This document shows positions 33,600 to 42,392 of a stretch of 64,000 bases of DNA, in pieces. Under the pieces are notes generated by a model. It saw nothing but the letters and a program-made list of their open reading frames with translations. It made no database searches and was not told the DNA's origin. Source of the DNA: Lewinellaceae bacterium (GTDB lineage: Bacteria > Bacteroidota > Bacteroidia > Chitinophagales > Saprospiraceae); NCBI GenBank assembly GCA_020636375.1, contig JACJXZ010000016.1, positions 124,001-188,000 on the forward strand, in the 5' to 3' direction. The translations under genes and the position numbers were made by a program. Numbering within the stretch: position 1 is the stretch's first letter; each line of letters starts with the position of its first letter.

Positions 33600-33801
33600 G
33601 ATGGTTAAGTTTTGGTTCTATAGTATATGTCGCGGAATCCGGGAAATTCCATAAAACTTTAACAGTTTTTTTTAGGGGAGTCAGTCCAGGGCAGAAAAAG
33701 TGGCATGCGCGACTCTGGCTATCGCCCTGGCCGAGGTGTAGTTTCGGAACCTGCTTTCAAGCCAGGCAGAGACATCAACTGAAGTGGTACCCTGGCTACG
33801 T

Positions 33802-35667
33802 TCAATAGCTCAGCCCATGCCCGAACTCATAGAGCGGCGCTTCCGAATCGTAAGGCACATCCGGTTTTTGGTTGCGGACGGCCTCCATGGAGGAGGGCAG
33901 TTCGAACGGCAGCCTCCCTTCCGGCCGGGCTTTGCCAAAGATGACGTCCAGCAGGGCGGCATCGCTGGCGCCGAAGTTGGCCAGCACGGCTTTGGCCCGG
34001 GCGTCGATCTCCGGGATCACTGCGGGGCGGTCGAGGTATATATCTACGACAGTGGGTGCCCTGCTGAGCAGGTTGAGGATTCTGTCTTTTTCCTCGCCCT
34101 TGAAGTCCAGGTCTCCGTGGTGAAAGCCCCGGGCGAACTCTATGTCGGTGTCTGCGGGGTACCAGGGCGTGTTGAGGCGGATGATGGCCAGGCCGGCTTC
34201 TTCCGGGCTGTCAACCACTGCGCCGTACCGCGATGCGATCTCCGGGTCGATGTTCTCCACGTAAATTTTCAGGGCCCCGGCTTCCAGGGGCAGCAGGTTG
34301 GCTTCGTTTTTCAGCAACGTCATGGCGCGGCGCTGGGCGGTCCGGCCGGCTTCCAGGAATTCCGGTTTGCCGACCACCTGTTTCATCTTGTCAATATCGA
34401 TATATGGATTGTCGAAAAGCCCCAGTTGGAATTTTACTTTCAGCAGCCGCCGGACAGACGTGTTGAGCCGTTCTTCGCTGAGGCGGCCGCTTTTCACGAG
34501 TTGTACCACTACTTCCGGGATGGCCTCGCCGCCAAACTGGTCGGCGCCGGCTTCGATGATCCGGAGTACCCGCTGCTCCGTATCGAGGTTTTCCACGCCC
34601 CAGGCCCGGGCGCTCCAGACGGCACCGCCAGCCGAAGGAGCGTCGGTCACCAATCCCCAATCCGTGCAAACTACGCCATCATAGCCGTACTTTTCCCGCA
34701 AAAGCCCGGTGATGATGGCCTTGTTATAAGAAAACCCCACCTCTTCGTATTCCAATCCAGTAGGCACGCCGTAGTATGGCATGATAGCGGCGGTATTGGC
34801 CCCGAATGCCGCCTGGAAGGGAATGAGGTGATAGTTGAAATTATTTCCCGGGTAGGCCTGCCCTTTGTGAAAGGCAAAGTGGGGGTCCAGCCCTTCCCGC
34901 TGCGGGCCGCCGCCGGGGAAGTGCTTCGTCATGCAGGCCACGCCGGTGGAGTTCAGTTGTTCGCCCTGAAAGCCCAGGATGTATGCTTCGGCTAGTTGGG
35001 CGGACAGTTCCGCATCTTCCCCGAAGGTGCCGCTGATGCGCGCCCAGCGGGGCTCGGTGGCCAGGTCGATTGAAGGGTGCAGGGCTTCGCGGATGCCGGC
35101 TGCCAGATACTCCTGCCGGGCGATGTCGGCAAAATCCCTCATCAAAGCCGTATCGCCGATGGCGGCAAAGCCAAGCTGTTCGGGCCACTGCGAAAAGCCC
35201 TTGGCTTCCATGGCGAAAATGGATTTGCTGAAATAGTGGCGCGGGTCGGACGCGATGGTGACGGGGATGCCCAGGCGGCTTTCTTCAGCCCGCTTCTGGA
35301 CGTTGTTGTACCATTGGGCCAGGGCCTCCACCGAGGGAATGGCCCAGATGTTGAAATGGTTCATGTGCTGCTTATCCAGCAGATGGGCAGCACTGGGGCG
35401 GGGCTGGCCAAAAACGACTGTTGGTTCTTCGCTGAGGCTGCCGTCTTCCGGGATGCCCACCCCGTCGATGAAGAGCATGCCGGCCTTTTCTTCCAGCGAC
35501 ATTTGCTGCAACAGGTTGTCTATCCTGTCCCCGACCGGCCGGGAGGGATCTTCGTAGGCGTCCATCTGCCCGTTCTTATTAAGGTCGCGGTAGGGCTCGT
35601 CGTTGCCTGGATCGGGAGAACAGGCCGCCAGCAGGAGCAGGAAGGGGAGGAGTCGATCCGCTTTCAT
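33802..35667 (-). CDS. Glycoside hydrolase family 3 lipoprotein (beta-glucosidase/NAGase-like)
   Basis: The start MKADRLLPFLLLLAACSPD gives a lipoprotein signal with acylated Cys at residue 16. The upstream in-frame Met reads through repeat DNA. A dockerin-like Ca-binding stretch (DLNKNGQMDAYEDPSRPV, ~28-45) precedes the GH3 catalytic barrel: KAGMLFIDGV, HPSIDLATEPRWARISGTF, ACMTKHFPGGG, and the nucleophile in DGVVCTDWGLV (Asp336). The C-terminal alpha/beta sandwich ends at the typical YEFGHGLSY. The GH3 fibronectin-like tail is absent, so the protein is the short two-domain form. It releases glucose or related sugars from beta-glycosides at the cell surface or periplasm; exact linkage cannot be read. 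Confidence 0.9.
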   Translation of the reverse strand: MKADRLLPFLLLLAACSPDPGNDEPYRDLNKNGQMDAYEDPSRPVGDRIDNLLQQMSLEEKAGMLFIDGVGIPEDGSLSEEPTVVFGQPRPSAAHLLDKQHMNHFNIWAIPSVEALAQWYNNVQKRAEESRLGIPVTIASDPRHYFSKSIFAMEAKGFSQWPEQLGFAAIGDTALMRDFADIARQEYLAAGIREALHPSIDLATEPRWARISGTFGEDAELSAQLAEAYILGFQGEQLNSTGVACMTKHFPGGGPQREGLDPHFAFHKGQAYPGNNFNYHLIPFQAAFGANTAAIMPYYGVPTGLEYEEVGFSYNKAIITGLLREKYGYDGVVCTDWGLVTDAPSAGGAVWSARAWGVENLDTEQRVLRIIEAGADQFGGEAIPEVVVQLVKSGRLSEERLNTSVRRLLKVKFQLGLFDNPYIDIDKMKQVVGKPEFLEAGRTAQRRAMTLLKNEANLLPLEAGALKIYVENIDPEIASRYGAVVDSPEEAGLAIIRLNTPWYPADTDIEFARGFHHGDLDFKGEEKDRILNLLSRAPTVVDIYLDRPAVIPEIDARAKAVLANFGASDAALLDVIFGKARPEGRLPFELPSSMEAVRNQKPDVPYDSEAPLYEFGHGLSY

Positions 35668-35820
35668 AGAGCTGTGGATTTTTCCCCAATTTAAAAAATC
35701 CGCAGGGATTATACTCCTGTGATGGGATAAGAGTGTCCGGAAAAAAGGGTTTGAGGTTTTGGGGTGCCGGCTGCGGGTGGGCAATAACAAACAACGGACA
35801 ACTGGGATATCGGCCTAAGG

Positions 35821-35870
35821 ACCTCGGCGTGAGACCTCGGCGTGAGCTCGGTCGAACGCTCGGTCGAACG
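35821..35870 (+). repeat. Two 25-bp palindromic units, one nested in the other
   Basis: The outer unit occupies 35821-35833 and 35859-35870. An identical unit, 35834-35858, is inserted exactly at its centre, between GAG and CTC of the TGAGCTC-like core. The unit is the same type as 1641-1665 and 2197-2221 (here CCTCGGCG on the left arm and CGGTCGAACG on the right). Confidence 0.9.
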
Positions 35871-36060
35871 CTGGACAAGTTGCTGTTGTCGGTTGTTAGT
35901 TGTCCATTAGGGAACCCAATTGTTCCGGCGGTCCCAATGCCAAACCGGCAACAGACAACAAATGCTGACGCTTGCGGTCAGCATCCTGACAATGCGCAGC
36001 ATTCGTCAGGGCAACATATCCCGCTTTTAATGCTGAAAAGCGGAATCCAACGTTAGACGG
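35867..36060 (+). mobile_element. MITE-like element, copy A (with internal hairpins)
   Basis: About 190 bp homologous to 62786-62923 in opposite orientation. Shared blocks are TTGCTGTTGTCGGTTGTTAG, TTAGGGAACCCAATTGTTCC, ATATCCCGCTTTTAAT and the end TCCAACGTTAGACGG. The right end TCCAACGTTAG pairs with the left end of the family (CTAACGTTGGA), although the left end here is disturbed by the 25-bp units. An extra ~50 bp (35962-36010) holds two complete hairpins absent from copy B. No transposase is present, so any movement would be non-autonomous. Confidence 0.7.
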
Positions 36061-36076
36061 ATAGCCGACAACTGCA

Positions 36077-36550
36077 CTATTTCCCTGCCTTCACCGGCAC
36101 GCCCACCCCCCATTTCACCTGCGTCATCACAAACGAGCTTTGCACGTTGCCGATATTGTCCAGCGCGGCCAGTTTGTTGACGATAAAATCCTGGTAGGCT
36201 TTCATGTCGGTGGCGACGACTTTGAGCAGATAATCGAACATGCCGGCAATGTGGTAACATTCGACCACCTCGCCGAGGTGAAGCACTTCGTCCTCGAACT
36301 TCTGAAGGAAGGCCTGGGCGTGTTCCTTCAGCTGTACATTGCAATAGGCCACCAGGTGGAAACCCATCTTTTCTTTGTCCAGCAAGGCGGCATACCCCCT
36401 GATGTACCCGTGTTCTTCCAGCCGGCGAATGCGTTCATAGACGGGCGTAGTGCTCATGCCCAGGCGGGCGGCGACTTCCTTGTTGGTGTACTTGGCGTTT
36501 TCCTGCAACAGGGCCAGGATGCGCCGGTCGGTGGCGTCTAATGGTTTCAC
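36077..36550 (-). CDS. Lrp/AsnC-family transcriptional regulator
   Basis: The 157-residue protein has the Lrp plan: an N-terminal winged HTH (LDATDRRILALLQENAKYTN, KEVAARLGMSTTPVYERIRR, LEEHGYIRGYAALLD) and a C-terminal RAM effector-binding domain (VECYHIAGMFDYLLKVVATD, NKLAALDNIGNVQSSFVM). It binds DNA in response to amino acids. It is divergent from the Cys/Met-metabolism PLP enzyme with ~180 bp between starts, so that gene is its likely target, probably together with itself. Confidence 0.92.
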   Translation of the reverse strand: MKPLDATDRRILALLQENAKYTNKEVAARLGMSTTPVYERIRRLEEHGYIRGYAALLDKEKMGFHLVAYCNVQLKEHAQAFLQKFEDEVLHLGEVVECYHIAGMFDYLLKVVATDMKAYQDFIVNKLAALDNIGNVQSSFVMTQVKWGVGVPVKAGK

Positions 36551-36679
36551 AGGCGAATATTTTTCTGCCTTGAGGCTATTTTTAGTAATGATTTTAGTGA
36601 ATTTTCCGGTTGGGGGGCAAAATTAAGTTTTATTTTCTCCGGTTGATATTCGTCATGGAAAAATTATCTGCTAAAAGCT

Positions 36680-36687
36680 ACATTTGT
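36680..36687 (+). promoter_or_regulatory. Candidate -7 box (TAnnTTTG) for the PLP-enzyme gene
   Basis: TACATTTG exactly fits the Bacteroidota -7 consensus and lies 43 bp upstream of the ATG at 36730. No TTG is seen at the usual 18-20 bp upstream spacing, so activation by the divergent Lrp regulator is plausible but unproven. Confidence 0.4.
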
Positions 36688-36729
36688 AAAGCAAGTAGTA
36701 CACTTTGCCTAACCAAATAAAAAGATAAG

Positions 36730-38013
36730 ATGCCCTACCACAAATTTCAACCGGAGAGCCTGATGATGTCCCACGGCCACAAATCAGGCATGGCAAGGGG
36801 TGCCGTGAAAGCCCCAATCTATCAGACTTCTACCTTTGCCTTCGAAACGGCAGAACAAGGCAAGGATTTTTTCGAACTGGCCTATGGCCTGCGCGAGCCG
36901 GCGGATGGGGAAGCGCCGGGCATGATCTACAGCCGCCTGGACAACCCCAACCTGGAGATCCTGGAAAAGCGGCTTTGCCTGTGGGATGAGGCCGGTGCCT
37001 GCGCCGCTTTCGCCAGTGGCATGGCGGCCATTTCCACTACAATATTCGAATTCCTGAAGCCGGGCGATGTGCTGCTGTACAGCAGCCCCCTGTACGGAGG
37101 CACCGTGCATTTCATCACGGAGGTGCTTACCCGTTTTGGCATTCAGGCCGTGCCCTTTTACTACGATCAGCGGCCGGAGGACATCCTGCGCCAGCTGAAG
37201 GCCAACCACCAGGCCAGCCGGGTGGCCATGATCTATATCGAAACGCCCGCCAATCCCACCAATACCCTGATCGATATCGAGGCGATGAGCCGCCTGGCCA
37301 AAACGCTGTCTTCCGAAAAACGGCAGGTGCTCACCGTCGTGGACAATACCTACATGGGCCCGCTCTGGCAACACCCGCTGCAACTGGGCGCCGACCTGGT
37401 GTTGTACTCCGCCACCAAATACATCGGCGGGCACAGCGACGTGATCGCCGGCGCCGCGCTGGGCAGCAGGGAACTCATCTCGCGCATTAAAGCCATGCGC
37501 ACCTTCTTCGGCAGCATGGCCAGCCCCTACGACGCCTGGCTGCTCACCCGCAGCCTGGAAACCCTTAAACTGCGCATGGAAAAGCAAACCCGCAACGCCC
37601 AGCGCATCGCCCGCTTTCTGCAAAACCACCCCATGGTGGAGCGCGTCCACTACCTGGGCCTGCTCACCGAGGCCGACGGCGAGCAATACCGCATCTACGA
37701 ACGCCAGTGCAGCGCTCCCGGCGCCATGCTGGCCTTTGATATCCGGGGGGGCGAAAAGGAAGCTTTCGCTTTCCTCAACCACCTCAAACTGGTGAAGCTG
37801 GCCGTCAGCCTGGGCAGCACCGAGTCCTTGGCCGAGCATCCGGCAACCATGACTCACGCCGGCATTCCCGAAGACGTGATGGCGGAGATGGGCATTTCTG
37901 AAAAGCTGGTCCGCCTCTCCATCGGCGTTGAAAATGTACGGGACCTGATCGCCGACATCGAGTTCGCCCTGGAACAGGCGGCGGAAGTGCGCGAAGCCGA
38001 GATGGTGGCCTGA
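36730..38013 (+). CDS. Cys/Met-metabolism PLP-dependent enzyme (methionine gamma-lyase/cystathionine gamma-synthase type)
   Basis: The 427-residue protein shows the family from start to end: APIYQTSTFAFETAEQGKDF, YSRLDNPNLEILEKRL, AFASGMAAISTTIFEFL, the cofactor-phosphate and ring motifs, VVDNTYMGPLWQHPLQLGAD, and the PLP lysine in SATKYIGGHSDVI. SLGSTESLAEHPATMTHAGI is the conserved C-terminal substrate-binding stretch. It is full length. It acts in the cytoplasm on Cys/Met-type substrates; the lyase and synthase activities cannot be separated safely by eye. The divergent Lrp gene suggests amino-acid control, and an ABC amino-acid-type importer follows 168 bp downstream. Confidence 0.9.
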   Translation: MPYHKFQPESLMMSHGHKSGMARGAVKAPIYQTSTFAFETAEQGKDFFELAYGLREPADGEAPGMIYSRLDNPNLEILEKRLCLWDEAGACAAFASGMAAISTTIFEFLKPGDVLLYSSPLYGGTVHFITEVLTRFGIQAVPFYYDQRPEDILRQLKANHQASRVAMIYIETPANPTNTLIDIEAMSRLAKTLSSEKRQVLTVVDNTYMGPLWQHPLQLGADLVLYSATKYIGGHSDVIAGAALGSRELISRIKAMRTFFGSMASPYDAWLLTRSLETLKLRMEKQTRNAQRIARFLQNHPMVERVHYLGLLTEADGEQYRIYERQCSAPGAMLAFDIRGGEKEAFAFLNHLKLVKLAVSLGSTESLAEHPATMTHAGIPEDVMAEMGISEKLVRLSIGVENVRDLIADIEFALEQAAEVREAEMVA

Positions 38014-38024
38014 GAAAGGATTGT

Positions 38025-38132
38025 TTGTTGTTTGTTGTCAGGGGGCAATTTCCCGGAATTCGTGGGTTGTTGATGGTTTGAGGCAACAAACAACGAACAA
38101 CAAAGAACAAACAACGAACAACAAACAACCCT
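38025..38132. repeat. AACAAACAACGAACAACAAA intergenic inverted repeats
   Basis: TTGTTTGTTGTTTGTTGTC (left) and several AACAAACAAC-type words (right, 38084-38127) are complementary and can form alternative stem-loops after the PLP-enzyme stop. They may act as a terminator or may simply be low-complexity repeat. Confidence 0.5.
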
Positions 38133-38181
38133 TTCCCCCCTTCATCCGTTTTCACCAGGATCAACAACCTGAACAAGACGA

Positions 38182-39159
38182 ATGAAGAACCGAAAAAACC
38201 ACCTTCCCCTGGCTGCTTTGTTCCTGGCAGCCATGCTTTTCTCTTGTAACAACCAGAAAACGGGCCTCCCCACCGTAGGTTTTGTGGACGCCTTCGAAGA
38301 CAGCACCATCGAACAGGCCAGGGACGGTTTTCTGGCAGCCCTGAAAGAAAGTGGCTTTTCTGAAGAAGACCAGACGATCAACCTGGTCTACCGCAATGCT
38401 CAGGGCGATATCCCGACATTGACCCAGATCGTCCGGTACATGGTTTCCCAGGAGGTGCGCCTGCTGGCTACCAGCCCTTCCTTGTCGACCATTGCTGCCA
38501 TTCAGAACACCCGCGAGATCCCCATCTTCATGATGGTCTCTCCTACGCCGGAACAAATGGAGGTAGTAGACGCTCAGGGTAATGCCCCGCCTAATCTGTT
38601 CGGAGTAGCGGAAGGGCTGGATTATATCGATACTTCCTTTTCCATCATTCCAAAGCTGGTGGCACCTAAAGGGGAACGCCTGCGGGTGGGCTTGTTGTTC
38701 AATCAGTCCGAACCCCAGTCGGTCGACGCTTACGAACGCCTGCGGGGGCTGGCCAACGCCCTGGGGGCCGAACTGGCGGCCCGCCCGGTCAACGCCACCG
38801 CCGACGTGCAGCTCGTCGCCGGCGCCTTGCTCAATGAAGGCATCGACGCCTTTTTCGCCAACCCGGATAATACCGTCTTCGGCTCTTTCGAGACGATCCT
38901 CAAAGCCTGCAACGAGGCCGGCGTGCCGGTATTTACCAGCGAGGCGGGCCTGGTGGCGCGCGGCGCAGTGGCCGCCTATGGCGCCGACCTGTACCAGTGG
39001 GGCTACCAGGCGGGGCAGCAGGCGGCGCGCTTCCTGAAAACCAATTCGACAGAAGGGCTGAAATGGGAGATGGTGGAGGTGCGCCGGCGGGTGTACAATC
39101 CGAAGGCGGCGGAGCGGTTTGGGATTGAGGTGCCGGAGAATTATGAAGCGGTTGAGTGA
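38182..39159 (+). CDS. ABC importer substrate-binding lipoprotein (TrpX/ABC_sub_bind type)
   Basis: The 325-residue protein has a lipoprotein signal with Cys22 (AALFLAAMLFSCNNQ). The body matches the ABC_sub_bind/TrpX family: TVGFVDAFEDSTIEQARDGF, NLVYRNAQGDIPTLTQIVRY, IPIFMMVSPTPEQ, VGLLFNQSEPQSVDAYERL, VFTSEAGLVARGAVAAYGAD. This family binds amino acids such as tryptophan/tyrosine or related compounds. It is followed by the permease (48-bp gap) and the ATPase (42-bp gap) on the same strand, making a complete importer operon. The ligand is inferred only from the family. Confidence 0.9.
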   Translation: MKNRKNHLPLAALFLAAMLFSCNNQKTGLPTVGFVDAFEDSTIEQARDGFLAALKESGFSEEDQTINLVYRNAQGDIPTLTQIVRYMVSQEVRLLATSPSLSTIAAIQNTREIPIFMMVSPTPEQMEVVDAQGNAPPNLFGVAEGLDYIDTSFSIIPKLVAPKGERLRVGLLFNQSEPQSVDAYERLRGLANALGAELAARPVNATADVQLVAGALLNEGIDAFFANPDNTVFGSFETILKACNEAGVPVFTSEAGLVARGAVAAYGADLYQWGYQAGQQAARFLKTNSTEGLKWEMVEVRRRVYNPKAAERFGIEVPENYEAVE

Positions 39160-39207
39160 AAATTTTTTTGCTGCTTGGCAATCTAACTAGCTGCACAAAT
39201 CTAATCA

Positions 39208-40077
39208 ATGGTTTTCTATCTCACTGCACTTATCCAGGGCCTCTGCCTCGCCGCTATGGGGCTGGGCATTTTTATTACCATGAAAATCTTCCGCATCCCG
39301 GATATCACTACCGACGGCAGTTATACGCTGGGCGCGGCGGTGACGGCCGTGCTGCTCACTCAGGGCTGGCCCCTGCTGCCGGTTGCCGGAGCGACGGTCC
39401 TGGTGGGTGCCCTCGCCGGAGTGATGACCGGCCTGGTGCATACCCGCCTGAAGATCGACGCCCTGCTGGCAGGCATCCTGGTCATGACCGGCCTGTATTC
39501 GGTTAACCTCAGCATCCTGGGGCGTTCCAATATCCCGCTGATTGATGTTGAAACCATTTTTTCCAGCCTTGCGGTTTTCGGCAGGCAGGTCTATAATGAA
39601 TTGTGGGTGAGCCTTCTGTTCCTGGTTGTGCTCAGTGGCTTGTTGGCCTACACGCTGCGCACCGATTTTGGCATCGCCATGCGGGCCACCGGCAACAGCG
39701 AATCGATGACCCGCGCTATGGGCATCAACAACGACCGCATGAAGATCACCGGGCTGGCCATCGCCAACGCCCTGACTGCCCTGAGCGGTTTTCTGGTGGC
39801 TCAGTACCAGAATTTTACCGACATCAACATGGGCATCGGCATCGTGCTGGTGGGCCTGGGCTCGGTGCTCATCGGCGACGCCCTGATCAGCTGGCTAGGC
39901 ATCCGCCATATCTGGCTGCAGCTGGGCTTCGTCATGGCCGGCTGTATCCTCTTTCAGATGGTGCTGGCCGTGGCCCTTTCTCTGGGCGTCAACCCGAATA
40001 TGCTGAAACTGGTTACTTCTGTTTGCGTGCTGGCCATCGTGGGCCTCCCCCGCCTCGTGCGCAGGAAGAAGTTGTGA
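39208..40077 (+). CDS. ABC importer permease
   Basis: The 289-residue protein has ~8 membrane segments (FYLTALIQGLCLAAMGLGIF, LVGLGSVLIGDALISWLG, LQLGFVMAGCILFQMVL). It carries the branched-chain/LivH-type permease motifs LGAAVTAVLLTQGW and GIAMRATGNSESMTRAMGIN, the latter the coupling helix region that meets the ATPase. It forms the inner-membrane channel for the preceding substrate-binding protein; only one permease gene is present, so it probably acts as a homodimer. A second membrane-protein gene is not seen in the operon. Confidence 0.92.
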   Translation: MVFYLTALIQGLCLAAMGLGIFITMKIFRIPDITTDGSYTLGAAVTAVLLTQGWPLLPVAGATVLVGALAGVMTGLVHTRLKIDALLAGILVMTGLYSVNLSILGRSNIPLIDVETIFSSLAVFGRQVYNELWVSLLFLVVLSGLLAYTLRTDFGIAMRATGNSESMTRAMGINNDRMKITGLAIANALTALSGFLVAQYQNFTDINMGIGIVLVGLGSVLIGDALISWLGIRHIWLQLGFVMAGCILFQMVLAVALSLGVNPNMLKLVTSVCVLAIVGLPRLVRRKKL

Positions 40078-40119
40078 ATATCCGGACAATCATCATTTCC
40101 CCAACCCCTTCCAAAGATC

Positions 40120-40869
40120 ATGATCGAACTCAGACATATTACCAAAACCTTCAACCGGGGCGAAGTCAACGAGGTCAGCGCGCTGGACGACGTCAGCCTC
40201 ACCATCGAAGCCGGCGAATTTGTGGTGCTGGTGGGCGCCAACGGTTCCGGCAAAACGACCTTGCTGAACGTCATCGCGGGCGCCGTCCTGCCCAGTGCAG
40301 GCAGCGTTTTCCTGCACGGGGAGGACGTCACCGGCCTGCCTGAATATAAGCGCAGCCGCTGGGTGGCCCGCGTCTTTCAGGACCCCCTCGGCGGCACGGC
40401 GCCCGAGCTGAGCATCCTCGACAATTTCCGCCTGGCTGCCCTGCGCACCCGGCGAAAGAAGCTGACGATCGGGGTAACCGAGCCGTTCAAAGCCTCGGTG
40501 CGCGAAAAGATCGCCGGCCTGGGGCTGGGGCTGGAAGACAAGCTGCACCAGCCCATGGGCACCCTCTCCGGCGGCCAGCGCCAGGCCCTCACCCTGCTGA
40601 TGAGCGTCATGGATCATACCGACATCCTGCTGCTCGACGAACCCACCGCCGCCCTCGACCCCAAGTCGGCGGAAGTGGTCATGGAAACCGCCGGGCGCCT
40701 CATTGGCCAGTACAACCTCACCACCCTTTTCATCACCCACAACCTGCGGGAAACTCAGCGCTTCGGCAACCGCCTCATCCAGATGGCCCGCGGCAGCATC
40801 GCCCGCGACCTGAAGGGAAAGGAGAAGAAGGGACTGAAGCTGGAGGAGATGTATGAGTGGTTTGGGTGA
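40120..40869 (+). CDS. ABC importer ATP-binding protein
   Basis: The 249-residue protein contains Walker A GANGSGKTTLLNV, Q-loop ARVFQDPLGGTAPELS, signature LSGGQRQALTLLMS, Walker B DILLLDEPTAAL and the switch His in LFITHNLRET. It is full length for a single-domain importer ATPase and starts 42 bp after the permease, in the same operon. Its role is to power the upstream permease. The next gene on the other strand ends only 5 bp beyond its stop, so transcription is convergent here. Confidence 0.93.
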   Translation: MIELRHITKTFNRGEVNEVSALDDVSLTIEAGEFVVLVGANGSGKTTLLNVIAGAVLPSAGSVFLHGEDVTGLPEYKRSRWVARVFQDPLGGTAPELSILDNFRLAALRTRRKKLTIGVTEPFKASVREKIAGLGLGLEDKLHQPMGTLSGGQRQALTLLMSVMDHTDILLLDEPTAALDPKSAEVVMETAGRLIGQYNLTTLFITHNLRETQRFGNRLIQMARGSIARDLKGKEKKGLKLEEMYEWFG

Positions 40870-40874
40870 GTGAG

Positions 40875-42392
40875 TTACTCCTCAACCCGCAGGAAAGCCG
40901 GATCCTTCCCCGTCATCTTCAGTATCTGATCAGCCACGAGGTTGTTAATATCCCCCGACACTTTCCAGGCCAGGGTGAGGATGCCGTAAACCGCCGTGAT
41001 CAGGGCCGAACGGACGATGATATCAATGACGAAGTTGGAGAAAGCGGGGAGCAGCAGCCCCAATGCCAGGCCTGCGCCGCCGATCGCCAGCGCTTTCAGC
41101 GTATTGGCCGAGAAGGGGTGGAAGCCGAACTTCCGGTAGAGGAAGGCCTGGGAGATCAGGTTGACCAGGATGAGGGTGGCGGCTGTGGCAACAGCGGCGC
41201 CGGAGAGGCCGTACCACTGTATGAAAAAATAGTTGGAAGTAGCGGTGATGACGCAGGTACTCAGTTTCAGGATGAGGTCGAACCGGTAATAGGGCGAATG
41301 GATGATGATGTATCCGTTGTAGCCGTTCATCACGTGCACCATCTGGCCGAAACCCAGCAGGATGGCGGCGGTGCGCCCCGCCTGGTACTCCGGCCCGAGC
41401 AGGGTGATGGCGTTGTCGATGTTGGACCAGATGCCGATAAAGAGCAGTATGGCCAGTACGGTATTGTTGATCGTGGTTTGCCGGTACACCTGGCGGACCT
41501 TGCTGAGGTCTTTGTCCTTCATCGCCTGGGCGATGATGGGCGAGGTGATGGCGGCGATGCCCATGTGCGGCATGGTGATCACCGTAGCGATCAGGGTGAA
41601 AACGGTATACACTCCGCCGAGCTGAAACCCCAGCAGGGGGCTGACCATAAGGATGTCGATGGTGGTAATAATGCGGTTGCCGATCTGCGAAAAGATAGTG
41701 AATACCGAAAAATTCATCATTTCCCGGAAGATGGGGCGCCTCAGGATATTCCAACCCTGCCGGGAGACGCGCAGCGCGCCGAGGGAGCGCAGGAAAACCA
41801 ACAGGATCAGGACATTCAGCCCGTTCTTGATGGCGAACAGCTTGATGAAGGTGCTGGTATCTATCCATCCCCAGAAAAAGAGCCCGATCAGGGAAAGGGT
41901 CAGCACCCGGCTGACAATCTCCGCCAGAAAGATGGGAAACCGGGGCCGGAACAGCGCGCTGGCAAAGCTTTTGAGCAGCTCGAAATAGGTGACGATCACG
42001 ACCATGGCCGGGATCAGGTAGTAGTAGGACCCGACGAAGGCCTCGCTGCGTTCGTCGAGAAACAGGTCGACGATCAACGGCCGGAACAAAAAGATGACGG
42101 CAATGAGGAGGGCGAGCAGAGCGGTAGACAGGGAAAGCATGAGGCTGAAAAAGCGCTTCCGGCTGTCCGCCTCCTCCCGGAAATAGGGGAAATATTTGAC
42201 CGTGACGCTGTTCAACCCGAAGAGGCTGATCATCGACAGGGTGTAGGCGGTAAAAACGAGCCATTGGGCAAAGCCATATACCTCCGTGCCCAACGTCTTG
42301 GGAAAAAGGACGACACTGATCACAAACCCTAAAACAGCCCCGGCATACAGGATCATCCCGGAGATAACGCCTTGCCTGATTATTATCCCCAT
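40875..42392 (-). CDS. Polysaccharide/lipid-linked oligosaccharide flippase (MOP superfamily)
   Basis: The 505-residue protein has ~14 membrane segments and Wzx-like sequence: GVISGMILYAGAVLGFVISV, YGFAQWLVFTAYTLSMISLF, NRIITTIDILMVSPLLGFQL, AGRTAAILLGFGQMVHVMNG, WYGLSGAAVATAATLILVNL. MOP-family exporters move undecaprenyl-linked glycan units across the inner membrane. It opens the glycan cluster and is divergent from the sulfotransferase gene (~175 bp apart). No Wzy polymerase or ligase is recognisable in the window, so the rest of the pathway must be elsewhere. Confidence 0.88.
   Translation of the reverse strand: MGIIIRQGVISGMILYAGAVLGFVISVVLFPKTLGTEVYGFAQWLVFTAYTLSMISLFGLNSVTVKYFPYFREEADSRKRFFSLMLSLSTALLALLIAVIFLFRPLIVDLFLDERSEAFVGSYYYLIPAMVVIVTYFELLKSFASALFRPRFPIFLAEIVSRVLTLSLIGLFFWGWIDTSTFIKLFAIKNGLNVLILLVFLRSLGALRVSRQGWNILRRPIFREMMNFSVFTIFSQIGNRIITTIDILMVSPLLGFQLGGVYTVFTLIATVITMPHMGIAAITSPIIAQAMKDKDLSKVRQVYRQTTINNTVLAILLFIGIWSNIDNAITLLGPEYQAGRTAAILLGFGQMVHVMNGYNGYIIIHSPYYRFDLILKLSTCVITATSNYFFIQWYGLSGAAVATAATLILVNLISQAFLYRKFGFHPFSANTLKALAIGGAGLALGLLLPAFSNFVIDIIVRSALITAVYGILTLAWKVSGDINNLVADQILKMTGKDPAFLRVEE

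Noticed and set aside
35867..36060. Integron attC or phage attachment site
   Set aside because: No integrase, no R/L box arrangement of attC sites, and a second copy in inverted orientation with TIRs fits a MITE better.
40857..42332. 491-residue plus-strand frame opposite the flippase
   Set aside because: Extremely rich in Glu/Gln/Asp/Gly with no domain pattern; the antisense strand encodes a clear 14-helix MOP exporter.
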